A stretch of 64,000 nucleotides of DNA, taken from contig JACIWW010000009.1 in the NCBI GenBank assembly GCA_014360905.1, positions 1 through 64,000 of the forward strand, given 5' to 3'. Below the pieces are notes generated by a model. The model had not been told where the DNA came from. It made no database searches and was given only the letters and a program-made list of their open reading frames with translations. Shown piece after piece: positions 43,250-52,382 of the stretch. Each line of letters starts with the position of its first letter. The stretch's first letter is position 1. Position numbers and translations under genes: made by a program. The stretch is from Chloroflexota bacterium. GTDB lineage: Bacteria > Chloroflexota > Anaerolineae > UBA2200.

Positions 43250-44074
43250 ATGCTGAACAATTCCAACCTCGCCTTCATCGGCAGCGGCATAATGGCTGAG
43301 GCCATGATCAAAGGAATCTTGACCCAGAAGTTGCTCTCGCCTGACCGCATCATCGCCAGCGGCCCGCGTGCAGAGCGTGGCCGTGAACTCCAGGAACGCT
43401 ACGGCATAAGAGGAACCACTGCCAACCGAGAAGCCGCCGCACAAGCGGACATCGTTATTCTGTCGGTCAAACCCCAGGTTTTGCCCAAAGTCCTCGGAGA
43501 ACTGCAAGGGCATATCCCACCCAGAAGCCTTGTGTTGTCCATCGTCGCGGGAGCCAGGATCAATACCATTCGGTGTGGGCTATCCCACGATGCCATTGTG
43601 CGTTCCATGCCCAATACTCCGGCGCAAGTAGGAGCGGGCATGACAGTCTGGACCGCCTCACAACAGGTCAGCGCAGAGCAGCGGGCTCAGGCACGATCCA
43701 TCCTTGCTGCACTAGGCGAAGAACTGTATGTCGAAGATGAGGACTACTTGGATATGGCCACCGCCCTCAGTGGCACTGGCCCTGCTTATGTCTTCCTGTT
43801 CATGGAGGCGCTTATAGACGCCGGTGTGCACCTTGGCTTTTCGCGGCGTGTTGCTCAGCAACTCGTACAACAGACGGTCCTAGGCTCAGCGCTATTTGCT
43901 AAAATGTCGCAAATGCATCCTGCTGAACTGAGGAACATGGTTACTTCTCCGGGCGGAACCTCAGCCGAAGCACTATACCAACTGGAGAAAGGCGGGTTGC
44001 GCACCGTCGTATCGCGTGCTGTGTGGGCTGCTTACCAGAAATCACGCATTTTGGGAGGAGTGAACGAAGCATGA
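43250..44074 (+). CDS. proC: pyrroline-5-carboxylate reductase
   Basis: Last step of proline synthesis. 274 residues, usual length. NADP Rossmann motif AFIGSGIMAEAMIKG at the N-terminus, VILSVKPQV, VRSMPNTPAQVGAGM and the C-terminal signature (ALSGTGPAYVFLFMEALID, then VTSPGGTSAEALYQLEKGG). ATG 43250 is preceded by a purine run (ACAGAAAG). The stop overlaps the next start as ATGA. Confidence 0.94.
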   Translation: MLNNSNLAFIGSGIMAEAMIKGILTQKLLSPDRIIASGPRAERGRELQERYGIRGTTANREAAAQADIVILSVKPQVLPKVLGELQGHIPPRSLVLSIVAGARINTIRCGLSHDAIVRSMPNTPAQVGAGMTVWTASQQVSAEQRAQARSILAALGEELYVEDEDYLDMATALSGTGPAYVFLFMEALIDAGVHLGFSRRVAQQLVQQTVLGSALFAKMSQMHPAELRNMVTSPGGTSAEALYQLEKGGLRTVVSRAVWAAYQKSRILGGVNEA

Positions 44075-44325
44075 TAAGCCTATATCGCCTCATAAACATG
44101 GTCTTCTGGGTGCTTGACTTGGCCATTCTCCTGCGTGTGCTCTTTTCTTGGATCAATGCTGATCCAAGCAATGTGCTCGTGCGGCTCGTCTATCAGATCA
44201 CAGAACCAATCCTGGTTCCCTTGCGGCGTTTGATCCCGCCTGTTGCCGGCCTGGACGTCACGCCCATCATAGCACTCGTCCTACTCGAGTTGCTGCAGCG
44301 TTTCATCACTTCGCTCATCTTTTGA
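44071..44325 (+). CDS. YggT-family membrane protein
   Basis: 84 residues from ATG 44071, overlapping proC by four bases, with GGGAGGAG about ten bases upstream. Two hydrophobic helices (LINMVFWVLDLAILLRVLFS and VTPIIALVLLELLQRFI) around RLIPPVAGLDVTP, the pattern of YggT/YlmG. The family is linked to membrane organisation or division and often sits beside proC-like genes and DUF167, as here. Confidence 0.88.
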   Translation: MISLYRLINMVFWVLDLAILLRVLFSWINADPSNVLVRLVYQITEPILVPLRRLIPPVAGLDVTPIIALVLLELLQRFITSLIF

Positions 44326-44387
44326 GCGCTGCTCACCTCTCATGCTGAACACAGCGAAGCATGAACCATATGGGCAGGACGCTCACA

Positions 44388-44705
44388 ATGAGCAAGGAGA
44401 CTCTAGGGCAAATCATTCGCGAAAGCCAACAAGGCGTCATCGTGGCCGTTCACGTGGTGCCACGCTCGCCCAGGGATGAAATCGCTGGCACATATGGCAA
44501 TGCGCTGCGCATACGCCTAAAGGCGCCACCCGTGGAAGGCGCCGCCAATGCTGCCCTGCTTGCCTTTATGGCGCAGGTGCTGGACATCCCCCGACGTCAG
44601 GTAAAAATCCTCTCCGGACAAACCTCCAGACACAAACTCCTGGTCATCTCCAACCTGACCAAAGATCAGGTCCAGCAAAAACTAATCCCAAACCTCCCCC
44701 ACTGA
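44388..44705 (+). CDS. DUF167 (YggU) family protein
   Basis: 105 residues from ATG 44388 (AGGA eight bases upstream); ATG 44361 and 44370 are alternatives. VVPRSPRDEIAG, LRIRLKAPPVEGAANAAL and VKILSGQTSRHKLLVI are the conserved blocks of this small alpha/beta family. Molecular function is not known. Conserved neighbourhood with yggT and proC. Confidence 0.87.
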   Translation: MSKETLGQIIRESQQGVIVAVHVVPRSPRDEIAGTYGNALRIRLKAPPVEGAANAALLAFMAQVLDIPRRQVKILSGQTSRHKLLVISNLTKDQVQQKLIPNLPH

Positions 44706-44744
44706 CCCACCTACCTCACGCCTTCCGTTTTCCGTTTTTACATC

Positions 44745-46871
44745 TTATCCCTTCTCATTCCAAACCGGCCTTTGCTCCAAAGCAGGGCTCAGCGTCAGGT
44801 TGTCCTTCTCCGTCCCATCCGGTCTGATGGAGAAGATATCCCACCCTCCATCGCGGCTGGAGTAGTACAATAGCCTCGTGCCACGCCTGGCCCACGCTGG
44901 CCCGTGCTCGTTTGAGTAGGGGTCGTTGGTGATATTGCGCTGCTCCGAACCATCGAGGGACATGAGGTAGATTTCCATGTTGCCATCGCGGTAGCTCTCG
45001 AATGCAATCAGAGTCCCATCCGGAGACCAGGCTGGAGAAGAATCCGTGGCTTCGTCCTCCGTGAGGCGTTGCAATCCTGAGCCATCGCGGTTCATCACAT
45101 AAATCTCCCAATTGCCATCGCGGTTCGATTGGAAGGCGATCTTTTGCCCATCTGGAGACCAGCATGGCGCATAGTCCGCTGCCGTGTTCCGCGTCAAACG
45201 CTGCACATTTGACCCATCAGCCTCCATGACATAGATCTCCCAGTTGCCATCGCGATAGGAAGCAAAGGCGATGTGCTTCCCGTCTGGCGACCAGGAAGGC
45301 GTCCAATCCTCGGAGGGATGTTGCGTGAGGTTGACCTGCTGCGTGCCATCTGCCTTCATCACATAGATTTCCTTGTTGCCCTCCCGATCCGAAACGAAGG
45401 CAATGTATTTGCCATCCGGCGACCAGGTCGGAGCCATATCGTTCGCTGGGTCATCGGTCAAACACCGGGGATCGGACCCATCCCCACGCATCACCCAGAT
45501 GTCCCACGTTGCATCTGGATTGCTCTTGGCCATGTAGGCAATGCGTTCCAAAGCAGGTCCAATCTCCAAAGTGGCGCGCGTGGCGAATGGAAGAGGAGTA
45601 GCGGTGGGCGACGTTCCCATAATCATCCGCTCAGCCGTACCGCGCATGTTCCACAACATAACCACACCGATCACCAGTGCCAAACCAGCCAGCCATAATG
45701 CAATGGTGCTCCATTGGAAAGCAGGCCAGGGACCGGAACGCCGCGCCGCCAAGGTGAATTGCCTTCCCTTCCCTGTCAAAAGCAGCGGATATGTTTTCTC
45801 CTTGCCTATCCAGAGGCGAAACAAATCTAAACTGAAGCGGTAACTGTCCGCGCTAAGACGCTGCAGGATACCCCTGGCCAATAGCTCAGCCACACCCCTT
45901 TCGAACACCGCATCAGACAATTCCAATCCCTTTTGTTGGGCCGCATCGTGCCAATCTCGTTGCATGACAACCCCGTGACGCCCTCGCAACTCGTTTGCAA
46001 GAGCGACTAGAATCTTGGCTTCGGGCGAGCAACTCTCCCACATGCGCTTCATGACTGCCTCGCCAGCAGCCAGCACATCCGGTATAGCCTTTTCCACGTC
46101 GTGCAATCCCAAACGCCCTCTGCCTGAACGAGCCTCAAACAGCACATAACCAAAGAGCTGCACAAAATAAGGATGGCCTGAAGTCAATTGCCAGATGCGA
46201 CGCGCTGCCTCAAACTCATAGCTCATCTGGCTTTGGACTGGCTTCAGCAGCAACCTCTCGGTTTCATCCAAACTCAGCCCCTCTAACTCAAACGAGGGCA
46301 ACGACGACAACGCCACATTGTTAAAGACCCCGGCCTCTGGCCTGACTCCCTCGATGGCTAGGACACAATGCAGAGCGGGCATGGCATTCATCCACTCCTG
46401 CCAACGCGCTACCCACTCCATGCCCGCCTCGCCGCTCAGGTCAACCACGGACAGGCCATCGGTCAGGATCACTACTTTGCGCCCCTGCATGGCACTGGAA
46501 GAGGGAACAGCGCCTTCTCCTGTCGCGCTTCCATTGCCACCATCGGACGAGCCAAGAGCCGCCTGCTCCGACGCTTTGCCCAGTTCCCCCTCCACCTTAG
46601 CCCGGAATTCCTGGATCGCCTTCTCTGCACTGCCATCCTTGGGCCAACTCAGATTCACGTATACCGGGACGAAATCAGGAGCCAGTTCCTTGGCCAACTG
46701 CCAAAGAAAAGAGGTCCGGCCCATACGCGTCGGTCCATAGACCAGGACAAGCCGCCGTCCCCTTTTCAGCGTCTGTACGACTCCCGCCAATGCCTCGTAG
46801 CGACCAACAGAGAGGTCACCCTCCGTCAGCGGGCGTTCCACAACGTATGGATTGCCTAAAGCCATCATCAT
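44745..46871 (-). CDS. P-loop ATPase fused to a TolB-like propeller, membrane-anchored
   Basis: 708 residues. N-terminal STAND/AAA-type ATPase (about 8-380): NPYVVERPLTEGDLSVGR, then the P-loop GPTRMGRTS (46-54), where the usual Lys is Arg52, and VVILTDGLSVVDLSG in the Walker B area. A membrane helix (IALWLAGLALVIGVVMLW, about 395-412) is followed by about six WD40-like blades with WSPDGKYIAFVSDR and EIYVMKADG motifs. The ATPase should be inside and the propeller outside. Three ATGs in a row begin the frame (46871, 46868, 46865); the third best fits the AGG upstream. Perhaps an envelope sensor; function unknown. Confidence 0.82.
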   Translation of the reverse strand: MMMALGNPYVVERPLTEGDLSVGRYEALAGVVQTLKRGRRLVLVYGPTRMGRTSFLWQLAKELAPDFVPVYVNLSWPKDGSAEKAIQEFRAKVEGELGKASEQAALGSSDGGNGSATGEGAVPSSSAMQGRKVVILTDGLSVVDLSGEAGMEWVARWQEWMNAMPALHCVLAIEGVRPEAGVFNNVALSSLPSFELEGLSLDETERLLLKPVQSQMSYEFEAARRIWQLTSGHPYFVQLFGYVLFEARSGRGRLGLHDVEKAIPDVLAAGEAVMKRMWESCSPEAKILVALANELRGRHGVVMQRDWHDAAQQKGLELSDAVFERGVAELLARGILQRLSADSYRFSLDLFRLWIGKEKTYPLLLTGKGRQFTLAARRSGPWPAFQWSTIALWLAGLALVIGVVMLWNMRGTAERMIMGTSPTATPLPFATRATLEIGPALERIAYMAKSNPDATWDIWVMRGDGSDPRCLTDDPANDMAPTWSPDGKYIAFVSDREGNKEIYVMKADGTQQVNLTQHPSEDWTPSWSPDGKHIAFASYRDGNWEIYVMEADGSNVQRLTRNTAADYAPCWSPDGQKIAFQSNRDGNWEIYVMNRDGSGLQRLTEDEATDSSPAWSPDGTLIAFESYRDGNMEIYLMSLDGSEQRNITNDPYSNEHGPAWARRGTRLLYYSSRDGGWDIFSIRPDGTEKDNLTLSPALEQRPVWNEKG

Positions 46872-46883
46872 CCTATCACGGGT

Positions 46884-48089
46884 TCAAATGATCATGCACT
46901 CTGCAGAAATGCACGTGCCTTCCTCGATAAATCGCTCGTAGCGGAAGGGGTTTCGGGCATTGGCAGCAGGATCGAGGATCAGATCCACCAGCAGCCTTGC
47001 CCCACCTGCGCTGGCCATGATGCCATGTCCGGCATACCCAAGGTTGAAATACAACCCAGGAATGTCTGGGCATGGCCCGATAATCGGCTTGTTGTCCGGT
47101 GTACAAGTGTATTGCCCTGCGCTCAGGAACACATTCTCGCGCGTCAACTTCTCGGCCACCTCCTGCCAAAACGGCACAAGTCGGGATACGCCGTCCAGGA
47201 CAACAGCCGGAAATGTCCAATCTGTAGGCACCTGCTCCATCGGTTCGCTCGGCTCTTCAGGCAAGGCCCAACCCAGCGCTGCCCCTCCCACCTCTGGCCG
47301 CCAATAGGGCCCCATATCCGCATCAATGTGCATCGGGGCATCGCGCGGCACAATAGGGAGATTCCCTATCACGACCTTCTGCCGGCGCAGGTTGGTCAGG
47401 GGTAGCTGTAACCCCACCCAGGAAGCCACGACCCCCGAAAATGGCCCAGCGGCAATCACGGCGCAACGAGTTGCGATTTCTCCACGCGTTGTCATCACCG
47501 CTGCCACCCCCTGCCCATCCAAGCGAATGCCTGTAGCCTCTGTGCGCAGGGCAAAAAATGCGCTGCTGCCCTTGGCAAAACCATAGGTCAATTCATGAGC
47601 GGATAGCCATCCATCCTTGGCCCGAAAAGTCGCTGCCAACACATCAGGCCCTACGTAAGGAAACCGTCGTCTCACCTCGTCCCCTTCGAGAAACTCCACA
47701 TCCAGCAACCCGATGCGGTGTTGATGCTCCACCCGTTTCCTCAGCAATTCCACCCTGTGCTCTTCCATGGTCAAGAACAGATAGCCTTGCTGATGAATAT
47801 GGATGTCGCAATCCGGGACGCCCACCACATCGGGAAAATTCTCGAACACTGCGATGCTTTCCTGCATCATTTTCACGTTCTCAGGCTCATCAAACTGCGC
47901 CCGGAAGCACTCTTCCGAGGCCGCCGTAGTCAATGTCCCAAGGCCATCCCTGCGTTCCAGAACCACGGTATCAAACCCTGCCCGAGTGGCATAGAACGCC
48001 GTCGCACAACCAATGATCCCCCCACCAATGACGACGACATCCGCTGAACGCGGAAATTCATCTTTCTGCGGCACAATGATTCGATGCAT
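46884..48089 (-). CDS. FAD-dependent oxidoreductase (DAO family, sarcosine-oxidase-beta-like)
   Basis: 401 residues; GGAGG lies seven bases before ATG 48089. Rossmann FAD motif VVVIGGGIIGCATAFYATRA at about 19-38, TLTTAASEECFRAQF, and the C-terminal INLGY-like LYFNLGYAGHGIMASAGGAR. It probably oxidises an N-methylated or secondary amino acid with O2 or a carrier; the substrate is not known. It is followed by the ATPase-propeller gene 12 bases on. Confidence 0.87.
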   Translation of the reverse strand: MHRIIVPQKDEFPRSADVVVIGGGIIGCATAFYATRAGFDTVVLERRDGLGTLTTAASEECFRAQFDEPENVKMMQESIAVFENFPDVVGVPDCDIHIHQQGYLFLTMEEHRVELLRKRVEHQHRIGLLDVEFLEGDEVRRRFPYVGPDVLAATFRAKDGWLSAHELTYGFAKGSSAFFALRTEATGIRLDGQGVAAVMTTRGEIATRCAVIAAGPFSGVVASWVGLQLPLTNLRRQKVVIGNLPIVPRDAPMHIDADMGPYWRPEVGGAALGWALPEEPSEPMEQVPTDWTFPAVVLDGVSRLVPFWQEVAEKLTRENVFLSAGQYTCTPDNKPIIGPCPDIPGLYFNLGYAGHGIMASAGGARLLVDLILDPAANARNPFRYERFIEEGTCISAECMII

Positions 48090-48107
48090 CTTTTTACCTC
48101 CACGTAA

Positions 48108-48129
48108 TCATTTACCCCGTCGTAAATGA
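48108..48129. other. hairpin in the 5'UTR of the FAD oxidoreductase gene
   Basis: TCATTTAC / GTAAATGA perfect 8-bp stem with a CCCGTC loop, just upstream of the ribosome site (48094-48098). It could be an operator or an RNA control element. Confidence 0.45.
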
Positions 48130-48144
48130 ACCGGGATTTACCAA

Positions 48145-48169
48145 CAAGCCAGGCTTTTCTGCTGGCTTG
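48145..48169 (-). other. hairpin after the zinc-ribbon gene
   Basis: CAAGCCAG / CTGGCTTG perfect 8-bp stem, 9-base loop, immediately downstream of the stop at 48173 on the minus strand. No T tract, so termination is uncertain. Confidence 0.45.
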
Positions 48170-48172
48170 ATT

Positions 48173-48880
48173 TCATCCTTCCACAACCAGGATTCGCCCA
48201 CAATTCGTGCAGGTGACCAACTCCTGACCCCGCCGCACTATTTGTGCTTTGCTGGTTGGTACCATCACACGGCAGCCCTGGCACATCTGATCCACCATCA
48301 AGACAACTGCCCGTCCACCCTTCTTGCGCAGCAATTCCTCGTACAGTGCACGCGTAGCCGGCTCCAGGCATGCTATCAGCGTTGCCCGCTGTTTCTTCGC
48401 TGTGGCGATCCTGCCGCGCAACTGCTTAATTTGCTGCGACAAGTGCTCTTGATCCGCCTGCCACTTAGCCTCAACCGCTTTCCATCGTGCTTGCGATTCA
48501 CGAACTTGCTTCTCCAAATCGTCAACGCGGGTCATGGCCACCAGGACATCGTCCTCCAACTTTTGCTGCGCACGCTTCAGGTTTTCTTGATCCTGCTGCA
48601 GCCCACGCAGCTCTTTGGGATTGGTCACCTGCCCTCCGTACAAACGCTGTTCGGTTGCAGCGAGTTTCTCGGTAAGCCGATGCAGGTCGAACTCCAAATC
48701 GCGGAGCCGGCTGCGCCAATTGCCCAATTCTTGATTCGCCTGTTCATAAGCCTTGCGTGTCGCAATCAGTTCTGCGCTCTCCCCAAGCATTGCCTCGGCC
48801 TCGCGCAGTTTGCTCGATCGCTCAGCAAGCTCCGTGTCCAGAAGTTGCAATTGGTACAGCGTATGCCCCGCTTTGACCAT
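48173..48880 (-). CDS. coiled-coil protein with C-terminal C4 zinc ribbon (COG1579-like)
   Basis: 235 residues from ATG 48880, which shares one base with the rhomboid stop (TAATG). About 170 residues of heptad-rich coiled coil (ELAERSSKLREAEAMLGESA through QIKQLRGRIATAKKQRATL) are followed by a zinc ribbon with CQGC and CTNCGRILV. Members occur next to many different genes and the function is unknown; some are thought to act in RNA or DNA processing. Confidence 0.85.
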   Translation of the reverse strand: MVKAGHTLYQLQLLDTELAERSSKLREAEAMLGESAELIATRKAYEQANQELGNWRSRLRDLEFDLHRLTEKLAATEQRLYGGQVTNPKELRGLQQDQENLKRAQQKLEDDVLVAMTRVDDLEKQVRESQARWKAVEAKWQADQEHLSQQIKQLRGRIATAKKQRATLIACLEPATRALYEELLRKKGGRAVVLMVDQMCQGCRVMVPTSKAQIVRRGQELVTCTNCGRILVVEG

Positions 48881-49542
48881 TATTCCCACCACCGCTTTCG
48901 TCTGAACAAACCCACCAACGCCACGCCAGCAAGGAATCCCCCGATATGCGCAAACCACGCCACGCCTCCTGTGGCTTGCATGCCCAGGGACAAGACCCCG
49001 CTCAGCAACTGCGTCACAATCCACAATCCAAGCACGATCAACGCTGGCATCCTGACCAGGCGCATGAAGTACCCAAACAGGATCAATGTCTCAACCTCTG
49101 CATGGGGATAGAGCATCAAATAAGCCCCCAGCACTCCCGAGATAGCACCGCTTGCCCCAACCATGGGAACCGTGGAAGTCGTATCCATCAGCACCTGCCC
49201 CACAGCCGCTCCCACGCCACACAACAGGTAGAAAATCAGAAAGCGCAAAGGCCCAAGCGCTGCCTCGATATTGTCGCCAAAGATCCACAGATAGAGCATG
49301 TTGCCTGCCAGATGCATGAAACCTCCATGCAGAAACATGGAAGTGAACACGGTCAGAATCGCAGTGAAATCGAGCTGGGCCAACCGATAGGGCACCAAAC
49401 CCCAGGTATTAACCAGCGCCTCAAGTGCTCTGGCAGAGGGCAACGTGAACTCATAGAGAAAGACCAGCACATTGAAGAAGATAATGCCAAGCGTAACAAA
49501 CGGGAAGCGACGTCTGGGGTTGATATCGCGTAATGGAATCAT
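48880..49542 (-). CDS. rhomboid-family intramembrane serine protease
   Basis: 220 residues from ATG 49542 (MIPLRDINP), placed six bases after GGAGG; 49557 is too far upstream. Six hydrophobic helices. The catalytic dyad is Ser in MVGASGAISGVLG and His in WFAHIGGFLAG. Also LVNTWGLVPYRLAQ and GGFMHLAGNMLYLWIFGDN, with the conserved His-Asn pair. It cleaves membrane proteins within the bilayer. Substrate unknown. Confidence 0.92.
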   Translation of the reverse strand: MIPLRDINPRRRFPFVTLGIIFFNVLVFLYEFTLPSARALEALVNTWGLVPYRLAQLDFTAILTVFTSMFLHGGFMHLAGNMLYLWIFGDNIEAALGPLRFLIFYLLCGVGAAVGQVLMDTTSTVPMVGASGAISGVLGAYLMLYPHAEVETLILFGYFMRLVRMPALIVLGLWIVTQLLSGVLSLGMQATGGVAWFAHIGGFLAGVALVGLFRRKRWWE

Positions 49543-49624
49543 GGACATCCTCCACAAAACCGTTTTCGTCTCAATTGTACCACAACCGCGTCAAAAAACG
49601 AAAACAATGCTACCGAACTAACTC

Positions 49625-49653
49625 TTGACAAATCGCCTAACCCCCGCTAAATT
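49625..49653 (+). promoter_or_regulatory. promoter of the miaB-like gene
   Basis: TTGACA at 49625-49630, 17-nt spacer, TAAATT at 49648-49653. The ATG at 49661 begins seven bases further on, so the mRNA would be leaderless. Confidence 0.7.
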
Positions 49654-49660
49654 ACGCTCT

Positions 49661-50926
49661 ATGAAACGCTACTATCTCTGGACCATCGGCTGCCAGATGA
49701 ACGATTCCGACGCCATGCGCATTGAACATGGCTTAGCGGAGATGGGATTCAGTCCAATCCCACAACCCACCGAAGCAGACTTGGTGATCCTGCTTACCTG
49801 CGTCGTGCGCCAAAGCGCTGAAGATAAAGTGGTTGGTCGGTTGAGTTCCCTGAAGCACCTGCGGCGCAGCAACCCGCGCGCTTGTATCGTGGTCATGGGC
49901 TGCTTCGTCGACAACGAACAAACCCTGTCTGCTCGCTTCCCCTACGTGGACGCCTTCTTCAAACCCTCGGACATCGAGGGGCTGCTCCAATTCGCCCGCC
50001 AGTCCCTGGCTGCCGTACCAGAGCCACAGGCATATCCCCTTGCTCTGCCGGTTTGCGCCTACGTCCCTATCTCCTATGGCTGCGACCACCACTGCACCTA
50101 CTGCATCGTGCGCCTGCGCCGTGGCAGACAACGCAGCCGCCTCCTGCCGGAGATTGTCGCCGAGGTATGCGGGCTGGTGCAAAATGGCGTGCGCGAGGTC
50201 TCCCTACTGGGACAAAACGTGGATGCCTATGGACAGGATCTGCCTCCTGGTGCACCAGATTTGGCCGATGTCCTCGTTGCCCTCGAAGAAATACCAGAAC
50301 TCTGGCGCATCCGCTTTCTCACCTCCCATCCCGGCGACATGAGCCAGAAATTGATCGAAACCGTGGCCAATTCCGCCAAGGTCTGCCCCCATTTTGAACT
50401 GCCCGTGCAGTCCGGTGACGACCTCATCCTGCAACGCATGGGTCGCCACTACACAGTGGCGCAATACCGTAGCCTGATCGCCGCCATTCGTGAGCGTATA
50501 CCAAGCTGCAGCATCGCCACCGATGTCATCGTGGGTTTCCCCGGCGAAAGCAACGCACAATTCCAAGCCACTTGCGATCTGATAGCGTCTTTGCGCTTTG
50601 ACGCCGTGCATATCGCCAAGTATTCCCCACGACCGGGGACGCCCGCCGCACGCTTGCCCGATGACGTGCCGCCCGAGGAAAAAGAAAGACGGCGCGCTTT
50701 GCTGGAAGAACTGCAGACCCAAATCTCCAGCGAAATCAACGCTGCCCTGCTGGGACAATGCGTAGAAGTGCTGGTCGAGGAACAGCATCGTGGCCGATGG
50801 AGAGGGCGCACTGTAACCAATAAGTTAGTTTTTTTCGCGGACGCTGCTGACCGCCGTGGCCAGTTGGTAACGGTGGAGATCACGCATACTGGCCCCTGGT
50901 CCCTCCTGGGCAGGATTGTGCGCTAG
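49661..50926 (+). CDS. miaB: tRNA (N6-isopentenyl adenosine-C2)-methylthiotransferase-like radical SAM enzyme
   Basis: 421 residues from ATG 49661; the in-frame upstream start at 49625 overlaps the promoter. N-terminal methylthiotransferase domain with WTIGCQMNDSDAMRIEHGL and LTCVVRQSAEDKV, radical SAM ligands YGCDHHCTYCIV (Cys-x3-Cys-x2-Cys), SLLGQNVDAYG, LPVQSGDD and TDVIVGFPGES, and a C-terminal TRAM domain (about 360-421). Adds a methylthio group to A37 of tRNAs reading U-starting codons; MiaB versus MtaB-like specificity is not fully decided, but GCQMN and LGQNV favour MiaB. Confidence 0.9.
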   Translation: MKRYYLWTIGCQMNDSDAMRIEHGLAEMGFSPIPQPTEADLVILLTCVVRQSAEDKVVGRLSSLKHLRRSNPRACIVVMGCFVDNEQTLSARFPYVDAFFKPSDIEGLLQFARQSLAAVPEPQAYPLALPVCAYVPISYGCDHHCTYCIVRLRRGRQRSRLLPEIVAEVCGLVQNGVREVSLLGQNVDAYGQDLPPGAPDLADVLVALEEIPELWRIRFLTSHPGDMSQKLIETVANSAKVCPHFELPVQSGDDLILQRMGRHYTVAQYRSLIAAIRERIPSCSIATDVIVGFPGESNAQFQATCDLIASLRFDAVHIAKYSPRPGTPAARLPDDVPPEEKERRRALLEELQTQISSEINAALLGQCVEVLVEEQHRGRWRGRTVTNKLVFFADAADRRGQLVTVEITHTGPWSLLGRIVR

Positions 50927-50934
50927 CGCTACCC

Positions 50935-50952
50935 AAGAAAACCAGGTTTCTT
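50935..50952 (+). other. short hairpin after miaB
   Basis: AAGAAA / TTTCTT around ACCAGG. A related AAACCAGG/CCTGGTTT hairpin is at 55985-56013. Weak terminator at best. Confidence 0.35.
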
Positions 50953-50958
50953 TCCCAT

Positions 50959-50987
50959 TTGCACCTGCTTTCTGCTTCCGATATAAT
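50959..50987 (+). promoter_or_regulatory. promoter of the ebsC-like gene
   Basis: TTGCAC at 50959-50964, 17-nt spacer, TATAAT at 50982-50987. Confidence 0.65.
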
Positions 50988-51047
50988 CCAGTAGTTGAAA
51001 AAGCCATGCCTACTGCTCGGGCAATGCAACGGAGGTCAGAGCCGGCT

Positions 51048-51545
51048 ATGAAACAGAAAACCAACTCCATGCGCTTTTTGGAAGCGAGAAAGATCCCTTA
51101 CGAGGCGCATGAATTCTCGCCCGAGATCCGTTCCGCCGAGGAAGTAGCTCAAGTCCTCCACCTGCCAGTCAGCCAAGTGTACAAGACGCTCGTAGTCGTC
51201 CGGGAACGGGGACGCCCCTTGTTGGTCATGGTACCCGGAGACAAGTCCTTGGATTTGAAACTGCTGGCCAAGCAGGTCGGGGAGAAAAAATTACGCATGG
51301 CGACGCACAGAGAAGCAGAAGCGCTCACCGGGCTCCAAGTGGGAGGCATCTCGGCACTCAGCCTCCTGCACAAGGGCTTTGAGATCTACGCTGATGCTGC
51401 GATCCTGGGCTTGTCCAAAGTGTGTATCAGTGCTGGCTGTCGTGGCATTAATCTCAGTTTGAGCCCCCGTGATCTGCTCCAGGTCACCGGGGCACGCCTG
51501 GTCAACCTGGAAGAATTGGGGGAAGAAAAGGAGGTAACGCTATGA
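51048..51545 (+). CDS. ybaK: YbaK/EbsC-family Cys-tRNA(Pro) deacylase
   Basis: 165 residues from ATG 51048, the start that gives the usual family length; in-frame ATGs at 51006 and 51024 are closer to the promoter. Hydrolyses mischarged Cys-tRNA(Pro). [23 protein letters not shown] (the catalytic Lys region), [27 protein letters not shown] and [15 protein letters not shown] follow the family pattern. It overlaps the next gene as ATGA. Confidence 0.88.
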   Translation: MKQKTNSMRFLEARKIPYEAHEFSPEIRSAEEVAQVLHLPVSQVYKTLVVVRERGRPLLVMVPGDKSLDLKLLAKQVGEKKLRMATHREAEALTGLQVGGISALSLLHKGFEIYADAAILGLSKVCISAGCRGINLSLSPRDLLQVTGARLVNLEELGEEKEVTL

Positions 51546-52333
51546 GTAGGGCATCCAGTATGAGAAGGAAGGCTCCGCTCAAGAGTTATATTATTGATAT
51601 GGATGGCGTCATCGTCTCAGGGAATACCGTGATTCCCGGGGCCGAAGATTTTATTAACCGACTCATCAGCCGTGGACACAAATTCCTCATCCTGACCAAC
51701 AACCCCATTTACACCCCGCTAGACCTGCAGCATCGCCTGCAAGCACTGGGGCTCAACATCCCTGCCAAGCGGTTCTTCACCTCGGCCATGGCCACGGCGC
51801 AATTCCTGCACTCACAGCGTCCCAGGGGCACTGCCTTCGTCATCGGCGAAAGCGGACTGACCAGCGCCTTGCACGAGATTGGCTACATCCTCACTGAGCA
51901 CAACCCAGATTATGTCGTGTTGGGCGAGACGACCGCCTATAGTTATGACAAAATCACGCAAGCGGTGCGCTTGGTCGCTGCAGGAGCACGCTTTATCGCC
52001 ACGAACCCAGACGTCAGTGGCCCAGCCGAGGGAGGCATCGCTCCTGCCTGTGGCGCCATGGCTGCCGTTATCGAGAAAGCAACAGGCGTCCAGCCCTACT
52101 TCATCGGCAAGCCGAATCCATTAATGATGCGCAACGCCCTGCGCTACCTGCAGGAACACTCCGAAAACACCATCATGGTTGGCGACCGCATGGACACGGA
52201 CATTATCGCTGGCATCGAGAGCGGCATGGAAACCATCCTCGTTCTGAGCGGCGTCACCAAACGCGAGGACATAGACCGCTACCCCTACCGCCCTACCCAC
52301 ATCCTTCCTTCAGTCGCCGAAATCGAACTCTAA
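51542..52333 (+). CDS. HAD-IIA family phosphatase (NagD-like)
   Basis: 263 residues from ATG 51542, with AAAGGAGG upstream. HAD motifs: [27 protein letters not shown] and [12 protein letters not shown] and [15 protein letters not shown]. The C2 cap domain between motifs II and III (about residues 80-190) is typical of NagD, AraL and phosphoglycolate or p-nitrophenyl phosphatases. Substrate not determined. Confidence 0.9.
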   Translation: MSRASSMRRKAPLKSYIIDMDGVIVSGNTVIPGAEDFINRLISRGHKFLILTNNPIYTPLDLQHRLQALGLNIPAKRFFTSAMATAQFLHSQRPRGTAFVIGESGLTSALHEIGYILTEHNPDYVVLGETTAYSYDKITQAVRLVAAGARFIATNPDVSGPAEGGIAPACGAMAAVIEKATGVQPYFIGKPNPLMMRNALRYLQEHSENTIMVGDRMDTDIIAGIESGMETILVLSGVTKREDIDRYPYRPTHILPSVAEIEL

Positions 52334-52382
52334 AGCCACTCCCCGTCCTTTCCGGAGAGAAGGGCTGAGGGCGAAGCTGGGA

